Origin: an uncultured Bacteroides sp.
GTDB lineage: Bacteria; Bacteroidota; Bacteroidia; Bacteroidales; Bacteroidaceae
Direction: 5' to 3'
Assembly: GCA_947074275.1 (NCBI GenBank)
Contig: CAMTPA010000016.1
Coordinates: 1 to 49,045, forward strand
Length of the DNA: 49,045 nt
Shown: positions 26,709-33,831 of the stretch, piece after piece
Layout of the letters: each line of letters begins with the position of its first letter
Numbering within the stretch: the stretch's first letter is position 1
Made by a program: the position numbers and the translations under genes
The notes under the pieces: model-generated
Databases searched by the model: none
What the model saw: only the letters and a program-made list of their open reading frames with translations
Told to the model about the DNA's origin: nothing

Positions 26709-27201
26709 GATTTTTGTTTTTTGCAGCCTGATACTGGGCTTAAGCTCGTGCCACACCACCGCCCCAAAGCGTGATTACAGTGCATTGGCAAAAGCATCTG
26801 TCAAGATGAAAATAGACATCACTCACAAAGACAATCACAAACTATACATCGAATCGGCTGGATGGATAGGAACACCCTATCGAGTAGGAGGTATGTCGAA
26901 ATCGGGTACCGACTGTTCGGGGCTGACTACCCAACTTTATAAAAGCGTGTATGGAAAAAACCTACCACGAAGCTCTAAAGATCAAAAAAACGCTTGCAAA
27001 ACAGTATCCAAACGCAATCTGCGCGAAGGAGATTTATTGTTCTTCTCTACCGACCGCTCTAAAAAACGTGTCGGACACGTAGGTATTTATCTCAAAAACG
27101 GTAAGTTTATCCACGCCAGCACCACATCGGGAGTTCGAATCAATCGTTTAGACGAACCTTATTATGTGGCCAACTGGATTTCGGGAGGAAGAGTACATTA
27201 A
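26689..27201 (+). CDS. NlpC/P60 (C40) peptidase lipoprotein
   Basis: The 170-residue protein starts with a lipoprotein signal peptide (lipobox LGLSSC, Cys 21). The mature part is an NlpC/P60 domain with the catalytic triad C76 (GTDCSGLT), H130 (VGHVGIYL) and H142 (FIHAST), so it should be an active cell-wall endopeptidase cleaving peptidoglycan stems, probably anchored to the outer membrane. The start lies 20 bp inside the preceding ATPase gene, so its translation is probably coupled. It resembles Spr/MepS in size and layout. Confidence 0.92.
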   Translation: MKNLLFKIFVFCSLILGLSSCHTTAPKRDYSALAKASVKMKIDITHKDNHKLYIESAGWIGTPYRVGGMSKSGTDCSGLTTQLYKSVYGKNLPRSSKDQKNACKTVSKRNLREGDLLFFSTDRSKKRVGHVGIYLKNGKFIHASTTSGVRINRLDEPYYVANWISGGRVH

Positions 27202-27221
27202 TCACCAAACGACCTACCAAA

Positions 27222-28103
27222 ATGAAAAGACTTTTGCTCACCTTATCCATCATCGTTTCAGCTTTGCATACTAACGCACAGTTGTTGTGGCAAATTTCGG
27301 GCAATGGATTGGAAAAATCATCTTACATCATCGGCACACACCATCTTGCACCTATTAGCATTGTAGATAGCATTTCGGGGTTTACTACAGCTTTCAGAAA
27401 TAGCGAACAGATTATTGGGGAGCTTAAAATGAGCGAGCTTCAATCGACAGAAATAGCCGAAATGATGGAACAAATGATGGTGAGCAAAGGAGACACCACA
27501 CTTCGCTCACTTCTTTCCATCGAAGATTATCTTTTCATCAACAATTTCACCAAAGAATATTTGCAGTTCGATATATCAACCATCCCTACCATCAAAGGTT
27601 CGTTTATCCAAAACAACATCGTAGTGCAGATGTTCCTGAAAAAAATTGGAGGGTTTAACCCGCAAGAGCAATTAGACGAGTTTATTCAAACATTAGGAAG
27701 CAATCAGGGTAAAAAAGTGTTGGGACTGGAAACTCCTGAATTTCAATTCGACTTGCTTTACAACAGTGCATCACTCCAAAGACAGGCCGACTTATTGCTG
27801 TGTCTGCTAAAAAATATAGAGTTGGAAATGGAGCAAATGCAATTGTTGACCAACGCTTATATGCGTCAAGATTTACAAGAGCTACTGCGTCTATCGGAAC
27901 AAAGCGAAGGAAACGACTGTGATATGACCATAGAAGAAAAAGTTGCAATGATTGACAATCGCAACCTTTTGTGGGTAAACACTTTAGACGACAATATAAA
28001 ACAATCCCCCAGCCTCATCGTAGTAGGTGCGTTGCACCTACCGGGCGAAAATGGTGTATTGAATCTGCTGAGACAAAAAGGATACTCGGTAGAGCCTATG
28101 TAA
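27222..28103 (+). CDS. TraB/GumN family protein
   Basis: The 293-residue protein has a probable signal peptide (about 1-19, ending TNAQ) and the paired TraB/GumN histidine motifs: YIIGTHHLAP near residue 36-45 and IVVGALHLPGENGVLNLLRQKGY at the C-terminus. The fold is related to Tiki-type metalloproteases, but the bacterial members lack a demonstrated activity. It starts 20 bp after the NlpC/P60 stop and is the last gene of the M16-DUF5687-ABC-NlpC run. It converges on the LpxH-like gene, with only 17 bp between the two stops. Confidence 0.85.
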   Translation: MKRLLLTLSIIVSALHTNAQLLWQISGNGLEKSSYIIGTHHLAPISIVDSISGFTTAFRNSEQIIGELKMSELQSTEIAEMMEQMMVSKGDTTLRSLLSIEDYLFINNFTKEYLQFDISTIPTIKGSFIQNNIVVQMFLKKIGGFNPQEQLDEFIQTLGSNQGKKVLGLETPEFQFDLLYNSASLQRQADLLLCLLKNIELEMEQMQLLTNAYMRQDLQELLRLSEQSEGNDCDMTIEEKVAMIDNRNLLWVNTLDDNIKQSPSLIVVGALHLPGENGVLNLLRQKGYSVEPM

Positions 28104-28120
28104 ACCTCATTCTCCTTGCG

Positions 28121-28894
28121 CTAAGGTTGTGTTTCTCCCTCCACGTACGACTCCAAGAAAAGGTTCTCACCATCGAACACCGCATAACTAAAAAAGTTAA
28201 TCCAATCGCCTAAGATAAGAATGCGTGAATTGGCAGTGAGCATCAAGTCAAGCTCTATGTGACGATGTCCATAGATGAAATAATTTATATTGGGATGATT
28301 TTTCAGATACTCCTTTGTATATAGCACCAAGTGTTCTTTATCTTCGCCCATATAGTCGGGCTCTTTTCCATCCTCTCGCTTCATTCGGCTGTGTTTTGCC
28401 CAACTCAACCCCAACTCTACACTCCAACGTGGATGAATGGCCGAAAACAATCGCTGCAAAGTAGCACTATGAAACATAGCGCGGAGCAGCTTGAACTTCT
28501 TATCCGGGTCGCCCATTCCATCGCCGTGCGCCAAATAGAACTCCTTACCATATATCTCGGTGGTGAGTGGCTCGCGGTGAATGATAACTCCACACTCTTT
28601 CGTCAGATAATCTCCGCACCAAATGTCGTGATTGCCAGTGAAAAAATGAACCTCTACCCCCATATCGGTCAGTTCGGACAGCTTGCCCAAAAAGCGTGTG
28701 TAGCCCTTGGGAACCACTAACTTAAACTCATACCAATAATCGAACATATCGCCCAACAGGTAAACAGCCGCTGCACGGTGCTTGATACTATCTAAAAAAT
28801 TGACCAAACGCCGTTCTTGAGTTCGCCCGTGCTTGATGGCACGCGATCCCAAATGAGCGTCGGATAGGAAATATATATTTTTCATCTGCATCAT
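28121..28894 (-). CDS. lpxH: UDP-2,3-diacylglucosamine diphosphatase (LpxH-like)
   Basis: The 257-residue calcineurin-like phosphoesterase has all metal motifs: FLSDAHLGS (D-x-H), LLGDMFDYWYE (GDxxDxWxE), FFTGNHDIW, LAHGDGMG and FIYGHRHIE. The DxWxE element and the length are typical of LpxH, which hydrolyses UDP-2,3-diacylglucosamine to lipid X in lipid A synthesis at the inner membrane. Three in-frame Met codons at positions 1, 2 and 4 leave the exact start open; M4 (MKNIYFLSD) gives the usual N-terminus. It converges on the TraB-like gene. Confidence 0.9.
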   Translation of the reverse strand: MMQMKNIYFLSDAHLGSRAIKHGRTQERRLVNFLDSIKHRAAAVYLLGDMFDYWYEFKLVVPKGYTRFLGKLSELTDMGVEVHFFTGNHDIWCGDYLTKECGVIIHREPLTTEIYGKEFYLAHGDGMGDPDKKFKLLRAMFHSATLQRLFSAIHPRWSVELGLSWAKHSRMKREDGKEPDYMGEDKEHLVLYTKEYLKNHPNINYFIYGHRHIELDLMLTANSRILILGDWINFFSYAVFDGENLFLESYVEGETQP

Positions 28895-28947
28895 ACTGTC
28901 AATTGTTTTTAAGTGTCAAACGTGTTTGTATATCGAAAGGCGAGGTG

Positions 28948-29259
28948 TTACAAAAAGCCGAGTTCAAGCTTTGCCTCTTCGCTCATCATATCTCTATCCC
29001 ACTCTGGCTCAAACACCAAGCTGATGTTGGCAGCCGTCACACCCTCGACCGACTCTACACGCTGGCGCACATCTTCCATAATGAAGTCGGCAGCCGGACA
29101 GTTGGGAGCAGTCAGCGTCATATCAATATTTACCTCACCACCATCAGCCACATCTATCTTGTAGATAAGCCCCAAATCGTATATATTTACAGGAATCTCA
29201 GGGTCGAATACCGTTTTCAACACTTCAACAATCTTTTCTTCTTGTTCAAACTTGCTCAT
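28948..29259 (-). CDS. DUF59/MIP18-type Fe-S cluster assembly factor (SufT/PaaD-like)
   Basis: The 103-residue protein (MSKFEQEEKIVEVLK) contains the DUF59 core FDPEIPVNIYDLGLIYKI and the conserved Cys in MTLTAPNCPAADFI. Such proteins help load iron-sulfur clusters onto target proteins. I place the start at the ATG at 29257-29259. A longer reading frame begins at a TTG (29292), but that codon lies within the -7 element TATATTTG (29290-29297), so it is unlikely to be transcribed. The gene lies between lpxH and radC on the same strand. Confidence 0.9.
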   Translation of the reverse strand: MSKFEQEEKIVEVLKTVFDPEIPVNIYDLGLIYKIDVADGGEVNIDMTLTAPNCPAADFIMEDVRQRVESVEGVTAANISLVFEPEWDRDMMSEEAKLELGFL

Positions 29260-29289
29260 ATTGTCACATTGTTTTTTATAAGTTTCGCA

Positions 29290-29297
29290 CAAATATA
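29290..29297 (-). promoter_or_regulatory. -7 promoter element of the DUF59 gene
   Basis: On the minus strand this reads TATATTTG. It lies 12 bp after the radC stop codon and 30 bp before the chosen ATG, and decides the start of the DUF59 gene. Confidence 0.55.
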
Positions 29298-29309
29298 GCT
29301 ATAAATTCT

Positions 29310-30005
29310 CTAAAGCACACCTTCGTCGGCAAAGCTATAATAACTATCCTCACAAATTATAACGTGGTCTATCAGGCGGATGTTCATCGTTTGGGAGGCT
29401 TTGTTTATCCGTTCGGTCAGCAATCGGTCTTCCTGGCTGGGGCATTTGTTTCCCGAAGGGTGATTGTGTATGATTGCCATCTGAGTGGCTTGTCGCAACA
29501 ACGCTTCACGCATCACCACTCGAATATCGACGTAAGTGCCCGCTATGCCTCCCGTGCTGATGCGTACTTTGTCTATCACCTTGCCCGACTGATTGAGCAA
29601 CAAAGTCCAAAACTCTTCCAACGGCGCATCGCAAAGCGTGGGATGAAATAGCTTGAAAATATCCATTGAGCTACGAATTGCCGTTCGCTCTTTTGCCACC
29701 TGTAGGTTTCTGCGTTTGCCCAGTTCGAGAGCAGCCATTATAGTGATGCTTTTGGCAGGCCCCATACCTTTAAACTGAGAATAGTCGGCCACACCCCATC
29801 GTGCCAACTGGTTCAAATCGTTGTCGCACGATGCCAGCACACGCCTCATCAGCTCCACAGCCGTTTCGTCTCTATTGCCCGACCCCACCAAGATGGCAAG
29901 TAGCTCGGCATCGCTCAGTGCGCTTGCTCCTTTGAGCATCATCTTCTCGCGTGGGCGGTCTTCTTCGGCCCACTGGTTGATGTTTAGCTTGTTTGTGTTG
30001 TCCAT
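29310..30005 (-). CDS. radC: RadC family JAB-domain protein
   Basis: The 231-residue protein has the standard arrangement: an N-terminal helix-hairpin-helix region (about 1-100, with LKGASALSDAELLAILVGSG and FKGMGPAKSITIMAALELG) and a C-terminal JAB/MPN metalloprotease-like domain. The zinc motif is IIHNHPSGNKCPSQED (H-x-H and distal D). The historical link to DNA repair is not well supported, and the biochemical role of RadC is unknown. It lies downstream of a 22-bp tandem repeat array that may be part of its regulatory region. Confidence 0.93.
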   Translation of the reverse strand: MDNTNKLNINQWAEEDRPREKMMLKGASALSDAELLAILVGSGNRDETAVELMRRVLASCDNDLNQLARWGVADYSQFKGMGPAKSITIMAALELGKRRNLQVAKERTAIRSSMDIFKLFHPTLCDAPLEEFWTLLLNQSGKVIDKVRISTGGIAGTYVDIRVVMREALLRQATQMAIIHNHPSGNKCPSQEDRLLTERINKASQTMNIRLIDHVIICEDSYYSFADEGVL

Positions 30006-30058
30006 TATCTATTTTGTTTATTTTTGCACCCACACTCAGAGGTGTTTCAGCCCCTTTT

Positions 30059-30146
30059 GGTAGATAGGCCTATCCAGCGCGGTAGGTATGCCTATCCAGT
30101 GCGGTAGATAGGCCTACCCAGCAGGGCAGGTATATATAGCTACCCA
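30059..30146. repeat. Tandem repeat: four 22-bp units with palindromic cores
   Basis: Four adjacent units of exactly 22 bp fill the gap between radC and the glycosyltransferase: 30059-30080, 30081-30102, 30103-30124 and 30125-30146. Each starts GGTAGRTA or a close variant, and units 1-3 continue with a GCCTAYCCAG segment. Unit 1 contains the perfect 12-bp palindrome GATAGGCCTATC, and the others hold imperfect versions. Unit 4 is the most diverged. All are upstream of radC, and the array is GC-rich relative to other intergenic DNA in this window. Confidence 0.8.
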
Positions 30147-30157
30147 AATAGGCTTGT

Positions 30158-31147
30158 TTACTTATAAAAGTTCTTCTTAAAAGCTTCAAATTCACTCTTT
30201 CCCAGCACACATCGCCGCCACCACGCACCCAAAAATCCCGTTCCATATCCCAGCAGCTGCACATAAGAGGCAGCAATGGCATAAAAGCCTATGCGAATGC
30301 TGCAATTTTGGATAGTGGCATCGGTGCCAACCAACAGAGCAAAGAGCAACAAAGGAAGCAAACTGTATAGGCAGAATACGCTTCCGACAAGAAAGAAAGC
30401 CACTCCGATGGTGAACACAGCAGGAAGCAGGTGAACCAGCTTCAACGATGATGGGTATTTTTTGTAGAGGTTGATGCGCGCTATGCCCGAATTGTAGACC
30501 TGTTTGAAAAACTTGCGCAAATCGGTGCGTCGCTTGTGATACACCCACGCTTCGGGAAAGAGCCTACAAACATAGTCGCCTTGAAAAATACGAATGCTGA
30601 AATCAATATCCTCGCCAAAACGCATATTGGAAAAACCGCCCAATGCCTGATAGACCGTGCGGCGGATGCCCATATTAAAGCTACGGGGATAGAACTTATC
30701 CATCTTTTTTTTACCTCCACGTATGCCACCCGTCGTAAAAAACGAAGTCATCGAATAGTTGATTGCTTTTTGCATATCGGTGAAAGAATCGTGTGCTCGG
30801 TCGGGGCCTCCAAAGGCATCGGCAGGGGTTGCAGTCAATTCATCCTCTATCGCTTGCAAATATCTCGGAGGAAGGATGCAGTCGGAATCAAGAATTATCA
30901 GATAATCGCCCGTGCTGCGCAGTGCGCCGTAGTTGCGTGTTTGCCCGGGACCGGAGTTTGCTTTTTGGTAGTATTTTATATTGAGTAGCGGTTTGTATTT
31001 GTCTACTACACTCTTGCAATCGATGATAGAACCATCTTCCACCACCACTACTTCAAAATCTTTGAATTGCTGTTCTACAAGGCTTTGTAGTAGTTCACCC
31101 ACCTCATCGGGACGATTGTAAACAGGGATAATGATTGAGTATCTCAT
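30158..31147 (-). CDS. Family 2 glycosyltransferase
   Basis: The 329-residue protein opens with the GT-A fold start SIIIPVYNRPDEVGELLQSL, followed by VVVEDGS, the metal-binding D-x-D-like LIILDSDCILPP and the acceptor-side GEDIDFSIRIFQGDY (GED motif). The C-terminal 90 residues include two or three hydrophobic segments, suggesting membrane anchoring. It transfers a sugar from a nucleotide donor to a polysaccharide, lipid or protein acceptor; neither can be specified. It is a single gene with its own -7 element (31174-31181), separated from ackA by a terminator and from radC by the 22-bp repeats. Confidence 0.88.
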   Translation of the reverse strand: MRYSIIIPVYNRPDEVGELLQSLVEQQFKDFEVVVVEDGSIIDCKSVVDKYKPLLNIKYYQKANSGPGQTRNYGALRSTGDYLIILDSDCILPPRYLQAIEDELTATPADAFGGPDRAHDSFTDMQKAINYSMTSFFTTGGIRGGKKKMDKFYPRSFNMGIRRTVYQALGGFSNMRFGEDIDFSIRIFQGDYVCRLFPEAWVYHKRRTDLRKFFKQVYNSGIARINLYKKYPSSLKLVHLLPAVFTIGVAFFLVGSVFCLYSLLPLLLFALLVGTDATIQNCSIRIGFYAIAASYVQLLGYGTGFLGAWWRRCVLGKSEFEAFKKNFYK

Positions 31148-31173
31148 TGCAAAAATGATTTTACGTTTGTTTG

Positions 31174-31181
31174 CAAAGATA
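31174..31181 (-). promoter_or_regulatory. -7 promoter element of the glycosyltransferase gene
   Basis: On the minus strand it reads TATCTTTG, 26 bp before the ATG at 31147 and just downstream of the ackA terminator hairpin. Confidence 0.6.
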
Positions 31182-31202
31182 AAATAATCTTTTTAAACTA
31201 AT

Positions 31203-31238
31203 AAGGCGAAGCACCCTGAAATTTAGGGGCTTCGCCTT
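31203..31238 (-). terminator. Hairpin terminator downstream of ackA
   Basis: Arms AAGGCGAAGC (31203-31212) and GCTTCGCCTT (31229-31238) form a 10-bp perfect stem. It is extended by CCCT/AGGG after a bulged A. It lies 27 bp after the ackA stop on the minus strand. The following bases are only moderately T-rich, so termination efficiency is uncertain. Confidence 0.65.
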
Positions 31239-31265
31239 ACCATAATGATTTATTTTGAGATACGA

Positions 31266-32462
31266 TTATCCTACAATATCCATTGTATCTGATGCGATAA
31301 GCAACTCTTCATCAGTAGGAATCACGCAAACAGTCACCTTAGAATCGTCGGTAGAGATGATTGCTTCCTTGCTGCGAACCTTGTTTTTTTCAGCGTCAAT
31401 TTTCACGCCCATATATTCCAAACCTTCGCAAGCACCCGAACGACAAGTAGCTTGGTTTTCGCCTACACCACCTGTAAACAGGATAATATCTACGCCACCC
31501 ATAGCAGCAGCGTAAGCACCGATGTATTTCTTAATACGATAGTCGTACATGTCGTCGGCAAGAGTAGCCATATGGTCTTCGCCTTTTGCAACTGCATCTT
31601 CAAGCTCGCGCATATCGCTCGATTTACCAAACACACCAAGCACACCGCTCTTTGTGTTCAATAGCTTAGAAACGCCCGATGGAGTTAAGCCCTCTTTTTC
31701 CATAATGAATGTCACCGCACCAGCGTCAATATCGCCACTACGTGTACCCATCATCAAGCCTTCGAGTGGAGTAAGTCCCATTGAAGTGTCTACCGATTCG
31801 CCATATTTCACAGCACAGATAGAGCCACCGTTGCCAATGTGGCAAGTGATAATCTTTTTGTCTTTTGCCTCTACACCAAGAAACTCGCACACACGCTTAG
31901 ATACGTAGCGGTGAGAAGTGCCGTGGAAACCATAGCGACGCACACCATATTTCTTGTACAATTCGTAAGGAATGGCATACAGATAAGCGTGTTCGGGCAT
32001 TGTTTGGTGAAATGCAGTATCGAATACACCCACTTGAGCAATATTTGGCAATATCTTGGTGATAGCGTTCACGCCTTTCAAGTTGGCAGGATTGTGAAGT
32101 GGAGCCAAGTCGTTGCAAGCAGCAAAAGCATCGAGCACCTCTTGAGTAAGCAATACCGACTTGCTGAAACGCTCGCCACCGTGTACCATACGATGACCTA
32201 CGGCATCAATTTCATTCAATGATTGAAGCGCACCATATTCGGGGTGAACCAATGTTTGCAAAATAAATTCCACGCCAACAGTATGCTCAGGAAGATCTTT
32301 TTCAATCACCATCTTCTCGCCGTTTGGCAAAGTAAACTTCAAGAATGAGTCTTTCAAACCAAGTTTTTCGATACCACCTTGAGCCAACACCTCTTTTGTT
32401 GCCATTTCAAACAACTTGTATTTGATAGACGAACTACCACAGTTCAATACTAATACTTTCAT
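31266..32462 (-). CDS. ackA: Acetate kinase
   Basis: The 398-residue protein is a complete ASKHA-fold acetate kinase: MKVLVLNCGSSSIKYKLFE at the N-terminus, GHRMVHGGE, FHGTSHRYVS, ITCHIGNGGSI, GTRSGDIDAG and FTGGVGENQA. It makes ATP from acetyl phosphate. Together with the pta gene 23 bp upstream it forms the acetate-producing fermentation branch, typical of anaerobic Bacteroidales. The two are clearly co-transcribed, with a hairpin terminator after ackA and a promoter with a palindrome before pta. Confidence 0.97.
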   Translation of the reverse strand: MKVLVLNCGSSSIKYKLFEMATKEVLAQGGIEKLGLKDSFLKFTLPNGEKMVIEKDLPEHTVGVEFILQTLVHPEYGALQSLNEIDAVGHRMVHGGERFSKSVLLTQEVLDAFAACNDLAPLHNPANLKGVNAITKILPNIAQVGVFDTAFHQTMPEHAYLYAIPYELYKKYGVRRYGFHGTSHRYVSKRVCEFLGVEAKDKKIITCHIGNGGSICAVKYGESVDTSMGLTPLEGLMMGTRSGDIDAGAVTFIMEKEGLTPSGVSKLLNTKSGVLGVFGKSSDMRELEDAVAKGEDHMATLADDMYDYRIKKYIGAYAAAMGGVDIILFTGGVGENQATCRSGACEGLEYMGVKIDAEKNKVRSKEAIISTDDSKVTVCVIPTDEELLIASDTMDIVG

Positions 32463-32485
32463 CTTTTTATAAAATTGAGCTTAAA

Positions 32486-33508
32486 TTAATTACCTTGTTT
32501 TTTTGCTGCAATAGCTTGATTGGCTGTGATAGCAATCATTCTATAAACATCTTCGATAGAGCATCCGCGCGACAAATCGTTGACAGGACGAGCAATACCT
32601 TGAAGAATAGGGCCAATGGCATCGGCGTGACCTAAGCGTTGCACCAACTTATAAGAGATGTTGCCCACCTCCAAACTTGGAACAATCAACACATCAGCGT
32701 GTCCGGCGATAGCCGAACCTGGAGCTTTGCTTGCACCAATTTCGGGAACCAACGCAGCGTCGGCTTGCAATTCTCCGTCGAGTTTCAACGATGGGTCGAG
32801 TTCGTGAGCCAACTTCACTGCTTCTACCACTTTATCTACCGACTCGTGCTTAGCCGAACCTTTTGTAGAAAAGCTCAACAACGCCACTTTTGGGTCTTCG
32901 ATGCCTGCCACCGCCTTAGCCGTGTGAGCAGTACAAACTGCAATTTGCGCCAATTGAGGAGCAGTAGGAACTGGAGTTACCGCCACATCGCCCATTACTA
33001 AAAGACCATTCTTTCCGTATTCGGGAGCGTGAGTGAGCAACAACATAGCACCCGACACCACAGTAATACCGGGAAGAGTTTTGATAATCTGAAGAGCAGG
33101 ACGAAGCACATCACCCGTTGTGTTGCGAGCACCAGCCAACTGACCATCTGCATCACCATTCTTGATAATCAAGCAACCCAAGTACAACGGATTTTCTACC
33201 AACACTTGCGCTTGTTCCATAGTCATACCTTTCGACTGACGAATTTGGAAAAGAAGTTGAGTGTACTCCTCTTTCTTAGGATGATTTGCAGGATCGATAA
33301 TAGTAGCCTTGTTTATGTTTCCCAAACCCCATTTTTTAGCAGCTTCTTCAATCTCGCTGGGATTACCCAAAAGAATAAGATCAGCTACTTCGTCTGTCAA
33401 AATCTGATTGGCAGCTTTTAGTGTGCGCTCTTCCGTTCCTTCAGGAAGAACAATGCGTTGACGATCGGCCTTAGCACGTGCAACAATCGAGTTAATTAAA
33501 TTAAGCAT
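32486..33508 (-). CDS. pta: Phosphate acetyltransferase
   Basis: The 340-residue protein is the short Pta form, without the N-terminal DRTGG/BioD-like regulatory part of the E. coli enzyme. Seen: ADRQRIVLPEGTEERTLKAA, GNPSEIEEAAKKW, GADGQLAGARNTT-like DADGQLAGARNTTGDVLRPALQI, LLSFSTKGSAKHESVDKV and the C-terminal DLSRGCSIEDVY. It interconverts acetyl-CoA and acetyl phosphate, feeding AckA encoded next. Regulation may involve the ATATTGCAATAT palindrome in the promoter region. Confidence 0.97.
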   Translation of the reverse strand: MLNLINSIVARAKADRQRIVLPEGTEERTLKAANQILTDEVADLILLGNPSEIEEAAKKWGLGNINKATIIDPANHPKKEEYTQLLFQIRQSKGMTMEQAQVLVENPLYLGCLIIKNGDADGQLAGARNTTGDVLRPALQIIKTLPGITVVSGAMLLLTHAPEYGKNGLLVMGDVAVTPVPTAPQLAQIAVCTAHTAKAVAGIEDPKVALLSFSTKGSAKHESVDKVVEAVKLAHELDPSLKLDGELQADAALVPEIGASKAPGSAIAGHADVLIVPSLEVGNISYKLVQRLGHADAIGPILQGIARPVNDLSRGCSIEDVYRMIAITANQAIAAKKQGN

Positions 33509-33555
33509 AGATATTTAATATTGGATATAATACAAGAAATGATTGTTATTGGCGG

Positions 33556-33563
33556 CAAAAGTA
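33556..33563 (-). promoter_or_regulatory. -7 promoter element of the pta-ackA operon
   Basis: On the minus strand it reads TACTTTTG, matching TAnnTTTG, 47 bp upstream of the pta ATG at 33508. Confidence 0.55.
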
Positions 33564-33567
33564 CACA

Positions 33568-33579
33568 ATATTGCAATAT
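33568..33579. promoter_or_regulatory. Candidate operator palindrome in the pta-ackA promoter
   Basis: ATATTGCAATAT is a perfect 12-bp palindrome lying 4 bp upstream of the -7 element, within the spacer where RNA polymerase sits. A bound dimeric regulator would block the promoter. AT-rich palindromes occur by chance, so this is tentative. Confidence 0.35.
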
Positions 33580-33762
33580 CTACATTGCAAAATCGACATT
33601 TTTATAATGCCTTTTCTCCTAAAACACATTATTTAACATTAGTGAATTATTTTAGCTAAAATTGTTTAGAAATGGAATATAAACATTCATCATACAAACC
33701 ATTAACAATTAGCAGTAGAATTGTGTACAGTTGATACATCAATAGTAAACAGTCAATAAAAA

Positions 33763-33802
33763 AACCTCCACAACCACATTTACGCCTGTGGTTGTGGAGG
33801 TT
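33763..33802 (-). terminator. Strong intrinsic terminator downstream of mutL
   Basis: A perfect 16-bp stem (33763-33778 with 33787-33802) with an 8-nt loop is followed on the minus strand by a run of eight T. It lies 30 bp after the mutL stop and ends the mutL operon before pta-ackA. Confidence 0.9.
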
Positions 33803-33831
33803 ATCTCACACATTATATAAAACAGATAATG

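Larger units (their letters stand above)
33509..33831. other. Intergenic region between mutL and pta
   Basis: This 323-bp gap holds the mutL terminator (33763-33802), the pta -7 element (33556-33563) and a palindrome next to it. The remaining roughly 180 bp (33580-33760) is AT-rich, with stops in all frames, and I see no gene, RNA or repeat in it. Confidence 0.7.

Noticed and set aside
29259..29292. Upstream TTG start of the DUF59 gene, adding 11 residues
   Set aside because: The TTG is part of the promoter element TATATTTG, and the ATG at 29259 gives the normal family N-terminus.
30059..30146. CRISPR array
   Set aside because: Four 22-bp units stand directly end to end with no spacers, and there are no cas genes in the window. 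It is a tandem repeat.
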